Below are positions 1 through 6,537 of a stretch of 6,537 nt of DNA, in pieces. How positions within the stretch are numbered: position 1 is the stretch's first letter; each line of letters begins with the position of its first letter. Origin of the DNA: Acidimicrobiia bacterium (lineage in GTDB: Bacteria; Actinomycetota; Acidimicrobiia; UBA5794; UBA11373); contig JALOLI010000110.1 in the NCBI GenBank assembly GCA_025456165.1, positions 1-6,537 of the forward strand, read 5' to 3'. Both the position numbers and the translations under genes were made by a program. The notes under the pieces were generated by a model. That model was not told the origin of the DNA and did no database searches. It saw only the letters and a program-made list of their open reading frames with translations.

Positions 1-1002
1 CGCGGCCACCGCCACCGACTCGTCGGGACGGTGACACAGCGCCACCTCGCCCGGGCCGTAGTTGACCGCGGGGATGCGCCGCCGGGTCAGGCGGGCGACG
101 TCGGTCCAGCCCTGCTTGCCGCTGCGGCGGGCCCCCGAGATCCGCTGCAGCCGCTCTAGATGGAGGTTGCCTTCGGGGATGTCCCCCGCCGGGGAGCGGT
201 CGAAGACCTCCACCTCGTCGGCCGGGGCGGCCGCGGCCCGCAGCCGGGCCTCGGCCTCCTCCAGGCTGAGGCCCGGGGGGAAGCGGTAGTTGAGGTTGAG
301 GTCGAAGCGGGCCGGGATCACATTGGTGGCGATGCCTCCCTGCGCCCGGGTGACGCTCATCACCTCGCGGAACTCCAGGCCGGCCACCGGCACCGTGACC
401 GGCTCCCGCCGGTGCATCGCCGCCAGCCACTCCCCCGCCCGGCTGATGGCGTTGACCCCCAGCCAGGGCCGGGCGCTGTGGGCCGCCTCGCCGAGGAAGG
501 TCACCCGGGCATTCAGCGCCCCCTGGCAGCCCAGCTGCAGTTCCAGGTCGGTGGGCTCCAGCACCAACGCCAGGGCGGAGCCGCTCAGCCAGCCCACGGC
601 GTCGAGCACGCCCTCCAGCCCGTTCTCGTGAGCCGGGCCTTCCTCCCGGTCGTAGAAGACCCCGGCCACCGAGTAGGGCCCGGCCGCCACCTCCGGGTCC
701 TCGAGCAGCGCCAGCATCACCGCCAGCCCCGACTTCATGTCGGAGGCCCCCAGGCCGAATACCCGCCCGCCGCGCTCCTCGGGCCGGGAGTTCCCCTGGG
801 CGGGCACGGTGTCGAGATGCCCGAACAGGGTGAGGAGCGGCGCTGGGCCCGGCTCGCCCACCACGAGGCAGTTGCCCAGCCTGCTCACGCGACCGGCGCC
901 GGCGGCGCCCAGACGCCCGGCCAGGGCGTCGCACAGCGCCTCCTCTTCCCCCGTCGGCGAGGGGATGCCGATCAGCCAGGCGAGGTCTCCGGCGAGGCTC
1001 AC
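1..1002 (-). CDS. dapE: Succinyl-diaminopimelate desuccinylase, M20 metallopeptidase family (3' end cut by window)
   Basis: Cytoplasmic di-zinc hydrolase that removes succinate from N-succinyl-L,L-diaminopimelate, giving L,L-diaminopimelate for lysine and peptidoglycan. I translated 334 codons from the sequence. The M20 signature is complete: GHLDTVP with H62 and catalytic D64, GLGASDMKSG with D88, DREEG with catalytic E120 and ligand E121, LVLEPTD with E149, and C-terminal CHRPDE with H324. HSARPW at 175-180 and NVIP lie in the lid/dimerisation domain; HSARPW...GVNAI is typical of the high-GC Gram-positive DapE group. The family is usually about 350-375 residues, so only a short C-terminal tail should be missing beyond the left edge. 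The GTG start is inside the dapD stop codon (GTGA, 4-bp overlap), which implies translational coupling. Alternatives within M20 (ArgE, carboxypeptidase) are unlikely given dapC and dapD next door. Confidence 0.95.
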   Translation of the reverse strand, partial: MSLAGDLAWLIGIPSPTGEEEALCDALAGRLGAAGAGRVSRLGNCLVVGEPGPAPLLTLFGHLDTVPAQGNSRPEERGGRVFGLGASDMKSGLAVMLALLEDPEVAAGPYSVAGVFYDREEGPAHENGLEGVLDAVGWLSGSALALVLEPTDLELQLGCQGALNARVTFLGEAAHSARPWLGVNAISRAGEWLAAMHRREPVTVPVAGLEFREVMSVTRAQGGIATNVIPARFDLNLNYRFPPGLSLEEAEARLRAAAAPADEVEVFDRSPAGDIPEGNLHLERLQRISGARRSGKQGWTDVARLTRRRIPAVNYGPGEVALCHRPDESVAVAA

Positions 1003-1808
1003 GCCTGCACCCCGAAGACCCGCAGCGCGTCGTTGAGGGAGGTCTTGCGGTCGGTAGAAGCCGAGCGCTCCCCGATGATCAGAGCGCAGGGCAGCTCGTA
1101 GGTGCCGGCCGGGAACTCCTTGGGACGAGTGCCGGGCACCACCACCGCTCGGGCCGGGACCCGGCCCCGGTACTCCACCGGCTCGGGGCCGGTGACGTCC
1201 ACGATGGGAGTGGACGAGGTCACCACGGTGTTGGCCCCCAGCACCGCCCCCTCTTCGATCAGCACGCCTTCCACCAGGATGCAGCGGCTGCCGATGAAGG
1301 CGCCGTCCTCGATGATCACCGGCCGGGCCGAGGGCGGCTCCAGCACCCCGCCGATTCCCACCCCGCCGGAGATGTGCACGTGGCGGCCCACCTGGGCGCA
1401 CGACCCGACGGTGGCCCAGGTGTCGATCATGGTCCCGGTGCCCACCCAAGCCCCGATGTTGACGTAGCCGGGCATGAGCACCACCCCCGGCTCGCAGAAG
1501 GCGCCGTAGCGGATCGTCCCCGGGGGCACGACCCTCACCCCGGCTTCGGCCAGGCCGCGCTTGGTGGGGATGCGGTCGTGGTACTCGAACGGCCCGGCGG
1601 TGCGCACCTCGAGGGGGGCCAGTCGGAAGTAGAGCAGGATGGCCCGCTTCACCCACTCGTGGACCACCCACTCGCCTTCGACCTTCTCCGCCACCCGGAT
1701 CTCCCCGCGGTCGAGGCCGGCGATGGTGGCGTGCACCGCCGCCTCGGCCTCCCCCAGGCGGGAGAGGTCCTCGTAGGCCAGGTCGATCAGGTCGCGGGGC
1801 TCAGGCAC
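999..1808 (-). CDS. dapD: 2,3,4,5-tetrahydropyridine-2,6-dicarboxylate N-succinyltransferase
   Basis: Transfers succinyl from succinyl-CoA to tetrahydrodipicolinate, the committed step of the succinylase DAP pathway, in the cytoplasm. From GTG at 1808 the protein is 269 residues, close to the 274 of E. coli DapD. It follows that protein throughout: N-terminal helical domain (1-95, with RVAEKVEGEWVVHEW), left-handed parallel beta-helix hexapeptide repeats (about 100-200, with MIDTWATVGSCAQVG and GGVGIGGVLEP), and a C-terminal segment ending in TSLNDAL. D129 aligns with the proposed catalytic D141; the residue aligning with E189 is Ile177. The open frame runs on to 1973, but that upstream part lies inside dapC and reads as a Gly/Arg/His-rich shadow, so it is excluded. 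The true start overlaps the dapC 3' end by 22 bp, with a GAGG about 10 nt upstream. This is the E. coli/Bacteroidetes kind of DapD, not the roughly 317-residue mycobacterial kind. Confidence 0.94.
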   Translation of the reverse strand: MPEPRDLIDLAYEDLSRLGEAEAAVHATIAGLDRGEIRVAEKVEGEWVVHEWVKRAILLYFRLAPLEVRTAGPFEYHDRIPTKRGLAEAGVRVVPPGTIRYGAFCEPGVVLMPGYVNIGAWVGTGTMIDTWATVGSCAQVGRHVHISGGVGIGGVLEPPSARPVIIEDGAFIGSRCILVEGVLIEEGAVLGANTVVTSSTPIVDVTGPEPVEYRGRVPARAVVVPGTRPKEFPAGTYELPCALIIGERSASTDRKTSLNDALRVFGVQA

Positions 1809-2944
1809 TTGCGCAGCACCTCGACCGCCTGGTGGGTCTCCTCGAGGGTGGGAACCAGGGCGAAGCGGATGAAGCCCTCGCCGCCCGAGCCGAAGATCCG
1901 GCCCGGCGACACCACCACCCCGTGCTCCAGCAGGCGCTCGGTGGTGCCCATGTCGTCCTCCACCTTGACCCACAGGTAGATGCCGGCCCGGGAGCCGACG
2001 ACCTCGTAGCCCAACTCCTCGAAGAAGCGTCGCAGCACCTGCCGCTTGGCGAAGAAGATGCCGCGGCGCTCGGTGGCGTGGGCGTCGTCGGACCAGGCGG
2101 CCACCGCGGCCGCCTGCACGAACTCAGGCGAGGCCACCCCTACCGAGGACCGCAGGTCGCGCAGGGCGGCGATGGCCCCAGCGTCGCCCACGATGGCCCC
2201 GCTGCGGTAGCCGGTCATCCCGGAGCGCTTGGAGCAGGAGAGGAACGACAGCACATTGCGATAGCCGGGACCGGCGACCTGAAGGGCCGAGGGCGGCTCC
2301 TCCTCGTCGTACAGGTCGCAGTAGCACTCGTCGGCCAGGAGCAGGGCGTCGTTCTCCCGGCAGGCGGCGATGAGGTCGGCCAGATCGGCCGCGCCGGTGA
2401 TCGCCCCAGTGGGGTTGTGCGGCGAGCAGGTCCATACCGCCGCGGTGCGGCGCCACACCTCGGCGGGGATGTCCCCGGCGCGCAGGATGAAGTCCCCGGC
2501 CAGGGGGATGGCCACCGCGTCGGCCCCGGCGAAGCGGGCCCCCCGCTCGTAGACCGGGTAGCCGGGAGTGCCGAAGACGATCGCCTGGCCGGTGTTGGGG
2601 GTGATCAGGGCCAGCGGGGTGGTGAAGGTGGCTTCTTTGGACCCGGCCGAGGGCAGGACCTCGGTGTTGGGGTTCACCTCGACCCCGAAGCGGCGCTTCA
2701 CATAGGCGGCCACCGCCCGGCGCAGTTCGGGCAGGCCGGGCACCGTGGGGTACTGGGAGACCACGGGCACCGCCGCCTTCAGCGCCGCAGGGATGAAGGG
2801 CGGAGTGGGCTCGCGGGGATCGCCGATGGAGAAGTCCACCACGAACTCCCCGCGCGCCCGCATGTCGCGGGCCTTCTCCTGGAGGATGGAGATGGGATAG
2901 AAACCGAGCTCGTCGAGAACGGGATTGCGCTTCACGCCCGCCAC
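1787..2944 (-). CDS. dapC: Succinyldiaminopimelate transaminase, class I/II PLP aminotransferase
   Basis: PLP enzyme that transfers the amino group of glutamate to N-succinyl-2-amino-6-ketopimelate, between DapD and DapE. The 385-residue protein shows the fold-type I aminotransferase motifs: substrate-side FSIGDPREPTPP (38-49), Q64YP, SAGSKEA (99-105) for phosphate binding, HNPTG with N177, ADECYCD with D205 and Y208, the SCSKRSGMTGYRSG motif with the Schiff-base lysine K239 and R247, and carboxylate-binding R360 in FIRFAL. GDPREPTPPFI and the DapD/DapE neighbours match the actinobacterial DapC type better than ArgD/AspC. The start is GTG at 2944; an in-frame GTG at 2935 (codon 4) is an alternative, and neither has a convincing Shine-Dalgarno. 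It follows ligA by 67 bp and overlaps dapD, so dapC-dapD-dapE should be one transcript. Confidence 0.92.
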   Translation of the reverse strand: MAGVKRNPVLDELGFYPISILQEKARDMRARGEFVVDFSIGDPREPTPPFIPAALKAAVPVVSQYPTVPGLPELRRAVAAYVKRRFGVEVNPNTEVLPSAGSKEATFTTPLALITPNTGQAIVFGTPGYPVYERGARFAGADAVAIPLAGDFILRAGDIPAEVWRRTAAVWTCSPHNPTGAITGAADLADLIAACRENDALLLADECYCDLYDEEEPPSALQVAGPGYRNVLSFLSCSKRSGMTGYRSGAIVGDAGAIAALRDLRSSVGVASPEFVQAAAVAAWSDDAHATERRGIFFAKRQVLRRFFEELGYEVVGSRAGIYLWVKVEDDMGTTERLLEHGVVVSPGRIFGSGGEGFIRFALVPTLEETHQAVEVLRKCLSPAT

Positions 2945-2989
2945 GGTAGCGGGTGCGCGCCCTACGGCGGCAGAGGCAGAGGGTGGCGT

Positions 2990-3010
2990 CCGGGCGGCCT
3001 TCCGGCCCGG
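2990..3010 (-). terminator. Small GC hairpin just after the ligA stop; weak terminator or attenuation candidate
   Basis: CCGGGC (2990-2995) pairs with GCCCGG (3005-3010) around a 9-nt loop, one base beyond the ligA TGA (3012-3014). An alternative GGCC-GGAA-GGCC tetraloop fold occupies the same bases. There is no U-tract on the minus strand, and GC-rich DNA often forms such stems by chance. It could partly separate ligA from dapC transcription, or do nothing. Confidence 0.3.
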
Positions 3011-3011
3011 C

Positions 3012-5066
<2,055 letters not shown>

Positions 5067-5104
5067 CGAGGAGGGGGCGACGGAACCGGGGGCGAGGCAC
5101 CAGT

Positions 5105-5133
5105 TGAGTGCACCCCACGGTGGGGTGCACTCA
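5105..5133. repeat. Perfect 13-bp inverted repeat (3-nt loop) between the lipoprotein gene and ligA; candidate terminator
   Basis: Arms 5105-5117 and 5121-5133 are exactly complementary (TGAGTGCACCCCA and its complement) around a CGG loop. Such a stem would be very stable in RNA from either strand. It lies 11 nt downstream of the annotated lipoprotein stop and about 50 bp before the ligA start, so it could end the lipoprotein transcript and insulate ligA. There is no U-tract on either side, so an operator or a repetitive palindrome is also possible. Its core GCACCCCACGGTGG (5110-5123) recurs with one mismatch at 5550-5563 and in part at 6221-6233, linking it to the dispersed repeats listed below. 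Confidence 0.7.
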
Positions 5134-5144
5134 GCCGCAGCGCT

Positions 5145-5483
5145 CTACCTGCGTCGGCAACCAGACCGTGTCGTAGGGTCTATGACCCTGCCCAGTCGGT
5201 GGCCGTCCGGGTCGGTGTACACGAATACGACCTCCCGAAGGCTCTGAGATTCCACCTGGGGCGTCCCCGGTGGCACCAGATCGTCCCCCAACCCCGCGAG
5301 CGCCCCATCCGGAGCAGATGACCCGGCCTCAGGAACGGGTTCGATCATGGCGTATGACACCGTGTCCGAGGAGCAGTCGAGAATCCCCCCGCTGTTTGTT
5401 TGAACCTCGGAGAGCTGCGAACCGCAGGCGCTCAGCGCCGTGACCACGGCCAGGATCGAACCGGCAAGCACCCAGCGCTTCAT
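5145..5483 (-). CDS. Small predicted lipoprotein of unknown function (possible C-terminal frameshift)
   Basis: A 112-residue precursor that I cannot assign to a family. The N-terminus is a textbook type II signal peptide: MKRW, a hydrophobic stretch (5-16), then the lipobox L17-S18-A19-C20, so the mature protein should be lipid-anchored outside the membrane and start at Cys20. The mature part holds C37, an acidic Pro/Gly/Ser-rich stretch (48-80) and a more folded-looking LREVVFVYTDPDG segment (82-94). The start at 5483 is fixed by AAAGGGGG four bases upstream; the frame continues to 5816 but that part is antisense-type shadow over the toxin gene. Codons are less GC-biased than in ligA and the dap genes, suggesting an accessory gene. 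The last residues (TTRSGCRRR) use atypical codons, while the +1 shifted frame gives a plausible tail ending at 5131; see findings. Confidence 0.7.
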   Translation of the reverse strand: MKRWVLAGSILAVVTALSACGSQLSEVQTNSGGILDCSSDTVSYAMIEPVPEAGSSAPDGALAGLGDDLVPPGTPQVESQSLREVVFVYTDPDGHRLGRVIDPTTRSGCRRR

Positions 5484-5487
5484 CAGG

Positions 5488-5495
5488 CCCCCTTT
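5488..5495 (-). promoter_or_regulatory. Strong Shine-Dalgarno of the lipoprotein gene
   Basis: The minus strand reads AAAGGGGG followed by CCTG and ATG. It is the clearest ribosome binding site in the window and decides the start at 5483 over the longer upstream frame. A TAGAGT hexamer about 10 bases further upstream (minus strand) could be a -10 box, but no -35 supports it. Confidence 0.7.
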
Positions 5496-5524
5496 CGGCT
5501 TGACTCTATGCCCGGGCAGGCCCA

Positions 5525-5566
5525 CCGGATAGGGTGTACTTGGCGAGCAGCACTCCACGGTGGCCC
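5525..5566 (+). repeat. Dispersed repeat, copy A, downstream of the toxin gene
   Basis: Aligns with 6197-6236 in the same orientation: about 35 of 42 columns are identical, with two single-base gaps. The inner part GCGAGCAGCAC (5543-5553) is exact, and the 25-mer 5532-5556 matches 6203-6227 at 21 of 25 positions. The copy lies in the 100-bp gap between the toxin stop and the lipoprotein start. Ends of the 25-mer (GGGTG...CACTCC) are a degraded inverted repeat. The 3' end, GCACTCCACGGTGG, matches the core of the inverted repeat at 5105-5133. Confidence 0.65.
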
Positions 5567-5594
5567 GATGTCCCCGGGGCCGGTCAGTCGGGCC
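5562..5594 (-). terminator. Stem-loop spanning the toxin stop codon; possible terminator of the toxin-antitoxin operon
   Basis: GGCCCGA (5562-5568) is exactly complementary to TCGGGCC (5588-5594). On the minus-strand transcript this makes a 7-bp stem with a 19-nt loop that contains the toxin TGA and a CCCCGGGG palindrome. No U-tract follows. It partly overlaps repeat copy A. Weak call: the loop is long and the region is GC-rich. Confidence 0.25.
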
Positions 5595-5862
5595 GGTAGA
5601 CATCCCGTCGGTGTGCCACCCGCAGCACGATGACTTCCCCGGTCTGCTCATCGATCCGGTAGAGAACCCGGTAGGTCCCGCGCCGCGCACTCCAGACACC
5701 CTCGAGTTCTTCCCGCAAGGGCGCCCCCACCCGGCGCGGGCTGTCGAGGAGAGGGCCGGTGATGAAGTCGATGACCGCAAACGCCACCGCTTCGGGCAGG
5801 CGCTCTCTGATCGCACGCGCCGCCGGAGCGGTCACCACGATCTCGTAGCGGCCAGCCGTCAC
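5584..5862 (-). CDS. RelE/ParE-family type II toxin
   Basis: A 92-residue basic protein of the RelE/ParE superfamily. The visible family pattern is an N-terminal strand (YEIVVTAPAARAIRERLP), two helices, then GVWSARRGTYRVLYRID (55-71) and a terminal HRRDVYR (84-90). R65, R85, R86 and Y89 occupy the places where RelE-type mRNA interferases carry basic residues and a C-terminal Tyr, so ribosome-dependent mRNA cleavage is more likely than ParE-type gyrase poisoning; this is inference. The GTG start overlaps the antitoxin stop by 4 bp (GTGA), so synthesis should be coupled to and limited by the antitoxin. Family length (about 85-95) is normal and the gene looks intact. The name RelE is a family label, not proof of target. 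Confidence 0.88.
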   Translation of the reverse strand: MTAGRYEIVVTAPAARAIRERLPEAVAFAVIDFITGPLLDSPRRVGAPLREELEGVWSARRGTYRVLYRIDEQTGEVIVLRVAHRRDVYRPD

Positions 5863-6128
5863 CGCGGTCGCAGATCCCTCACGGCTGCCGTGCCGCGCAC
5901 GACATCACCCTCGAGATAGGCGCGGTGCGCCTCGGCCAACTCGGCAACTGCTTCGGCATCGCCCAGCAGGGCGATTGTCTCTTCGAGAGCCTCCAGGTCT
6001 TCTGGACTGATCAGCACAGCCGCCGGCGTTCCATTGCGGGTCACAACCACGCGCTCGTGATGATGCTGCACTCGATCGACGAACTCGGAGAACCGGTCCC
6101 GCACTGATCGAAGGGGCTCACTCGTCAT
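5859..6128 (-). CDS. Phd/YefM-family antitoxin
   Basis: An 89-residue protein with the Phd/YefM layout: an N-terminal DNA-binding/dimerisation part (about 5-45), with SVRDRFSEFVDRVQ, ERVVVTRNGTPAAVLISPEDLEALEET matching the family consensus, and an acidic, flexible C-terminal tail (about 55-89) expected to wrap the toxin. It should neutralise the toxin encoded next to it and repress the shared promoter. The ATG at 6128 is chosen because the family N-terminus begins here; the open frame continues to 6245 but that extension is not family-like and crosses the palindrome and repeat copy B. There is no Shine-Dalgarno before the ATG, which suggests a leaderless mRNA. The toxin gene overlaps by 4 bp. 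Confidence 0.88.
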   Translation of the reverse strand: MTSEPLRSVRDRFSEFVDRVQHHHERVVVTRNGTPAAVLISPEDLEALEETIALLGDAEAVAELAEAHRAYLEGDVVRGTAAVRDLRPR

Positions 6129-6131
6129 GGC

Positions 6132-6141
6132 CACAATTGTG
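6132..6141 (-). promoter_or_regulatory. CACAATTGTG palindrome: candidate autoregulatory operator with embedded -10 of the toxin-antitoxin operon
   Basis: A perfect 10-bp palindrome lies three bases upstream of the antitoxin ATG. On the minus strand its first half (CACAAT, 6136-6141) resembles a -10 hexamer seven bases before the ATG, so transcription may start at the start codon. Phd/YefM antitoxins commonly repress their own promoters through short palindromes, so an operator overlapping the -10 is the natural reading. A -35 box is not obvious. AT-rich bases are scarce in this DNA, which makes the match stand out. Confidence 0.5.
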
Positions 6142-6196
6142 CCACGCGAGCACTCCTGGCGGAAGCCCTCTCTTCCCGACGGCGGAGACAGCCTGC

Positions 6197-6236
6197 CCGG
6201 AAGGGTGCATTTCGCGAGCAGCACCCCACGAGGCCC
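6197..6236 (+). repeat. Dispersed repeat, copy B, upstream of the antitoxin gene
   Basis: Second copy of the repeat at 5525-5566, in the same orientation, in the 125-bp divergent gap between the antitoxin and the ClbS-like gene. Here the ends are well preserved as an inverted repeat: GGGTGC (6203-6208) pairs with GCACCC (6221-6226) around a 12-nt loop holding TCGCGA. The bases after it (GCACCCCACG at 6221-6230, then GTGCACTC at 6240-6247) echo both halves of the inverted repeat at 5105-5133. It may be a REP-like palindromic element; no transposase is present. Confidence 0.65.
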
Positions 6237-6253
6237 CGCGTGCACTCCCGGCC

Positions 6254-6537
6254 GTGCCGCGTCCCGCCACCCGCGCCGACTTGCTCGCCGCCATCGACTC
6301 TGAGCTCGCCCGCCTCATAGCGCAGGTGCAGCAGGTGCCCCCGGCCGACCGCCTGCGCCCCGGCGCCTGCGGCGAGTGGTCGGTCAAAGATGTCCTCGCC
6401 CACCTCGATGCCTGGCATGAGATGTTCCTGGACTGGGAGGCCGCCGGCTGCCGGGGGGAGAAGCCGGTGATCCCCGCCCCCGGCTACACCTGGGCCACGA
6501 CGCCGGCGCTCAACGAGGAGATCCGCCGGCGCCACCA
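6254..6537 (+). CDS. ClbS/DfsB-family (DinB-like four-helix bundle) protein, 5' part only
   Basis: Only the first 94 residues are in the window; the frame stays open to the right edge. The family is usually about 165-175 residues, so roughly half is seen. Recognisable features are the N-terminal VPRPATRADLLAAIDSE helix, the GEWSVKDVLAHLDAWHEM segment (40-57, with H50 and H55 at positions that bind metal in DinB-like folds), GEKPVIPAPGYTW (68-80) and LNEEIRRRH (86-94), all characteristic of ClbS/DfsB (former DUF1706) members. E. coli ClbS protects the colibactin producer by hydrolysing the toxin's cyclopropane warhead; most other members have no known role. The GTG at 6254 is the only start in frame upstream of the conserved region, and it lacks a clear Shine-Dalgarno. 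It is divergent from the toxin-antitoxin operon. Confidence 0.85.
   Translation, partial: MPRPATRADLLAAIDSELARLIAQVQQVPPADRLRPGACGEWSVKDVLAHLDAWHEMFLDWEAAGCRGEKPVIPAPGYTWATTPALNEEIRRRH

Noticed and set aside
160..1101. 313-codon plus-strand open frame opposite dapE
   Set aside because: Lies over a DapE frame with all its metal ligands; low-complexity His/Gly/Arg translation.
1809..1973. N-terminal extension of dapD to an upstream start
   Set aside because: These 55 codons lie in dapC and translate to a Gly/Arg/His-rich shadow. DapD homology begins just after the GTG at 1808.
5572..5579. CCCCGGGG palindrome after the toxin stop
   Set aside because: An 8-bp GC palindrome is expected by chance in DNA of this composition and has no loop for a hairpin.
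5484..5816. Longer 223-codon version of the lipoprotein gene
   Set aside because: The extra part overlaps the toxin gene in another frame and would bury the signal peptide. The AAAGGGGG Shine-Dalgarno before the ATG at 5483 settles the start.
6129..6245. N-terminal extension of the antitoxin to 128 residues
   Set aside because: It crosses the CACAATTGTG palindrome and repeat copy B and is not family-like; Phd/YefM homology starts right after the ATG at 6128.
6125..6535. Minus-strand 136-codon frame opposite the ClbS-like gene
   Set aside because: Antisense shadow; the plus strand carries the recognisable ClbS/DfsB motifs with high GC at third positions.

Overview
The window is high-GC bacterial DNA with frequent GTG starts, long antisense open frames caused by base composition, and tightly packed genes. 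The DapC and DapE proteins resemble actinobacterial / high-GC Gram-positive versions, so an actinobacterium (Actinomycetota) is the best guess. DapD is not of the mycobacterial kind, which argues against a typical Mycobacterium/Streptomyces-like genome. No species call is possible from sequence alone.

Positions 1-5054 hold a minus-strand housekeeping cluster, read right to left: ligA (NAD+-dependent DNA ligase), a 67-bp gap with a small hairpin, then dapC, dapD and dapE. The last three overlap (22 bp and 4 bp). They encode three consecutive steps of the succinylase branch of meso-diaminopimelate/lysine synthesis: N-succinyl-transfer to tetrahydrodipicolinate (DapD), transamination (DapC) and desuccinylation (DapE). 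The product feeds peptidoglycan and lysine. dapE runs off the left edge but keeps all its predicted metal ligands.

Positions 5055-6253 look accessory. A perfect 13-bp inverted repeat follows a small predicted lipoprotein gene, which has a strong Shine-Dalgarno and a clear lipobox but a possible frameshift near its C-terminus. Next comes a type II toxin-antitoxin operon (Phd/YefM-like antitoxin, RelE/ParE-like toxin, 4-bp overlap). A CACAATTGTG palindrome sits just in front of the antitoxin ATG. The toxin-antitoxin pair is bracketed by two direct copies of a roughly 40-bp repeat, and the inverted repeat at 5105-5133 shares its core.

From 6254 a plus-strand gene begins divergently from the toxin-antitoxin operon. 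It encodes the N-terminal 94 residues of a ClbS/DfsB (DinB-like four-helix) protein and is cut by the right edge.

I found no tRNA, rRNA, CRISPR array, transposase or riboswitch. The main points of interest are the repeat pair around the toxin-antitoxin genes, the possible lipoprotein frameshift, two apparently leaderless genes, and the atypical DapD type.
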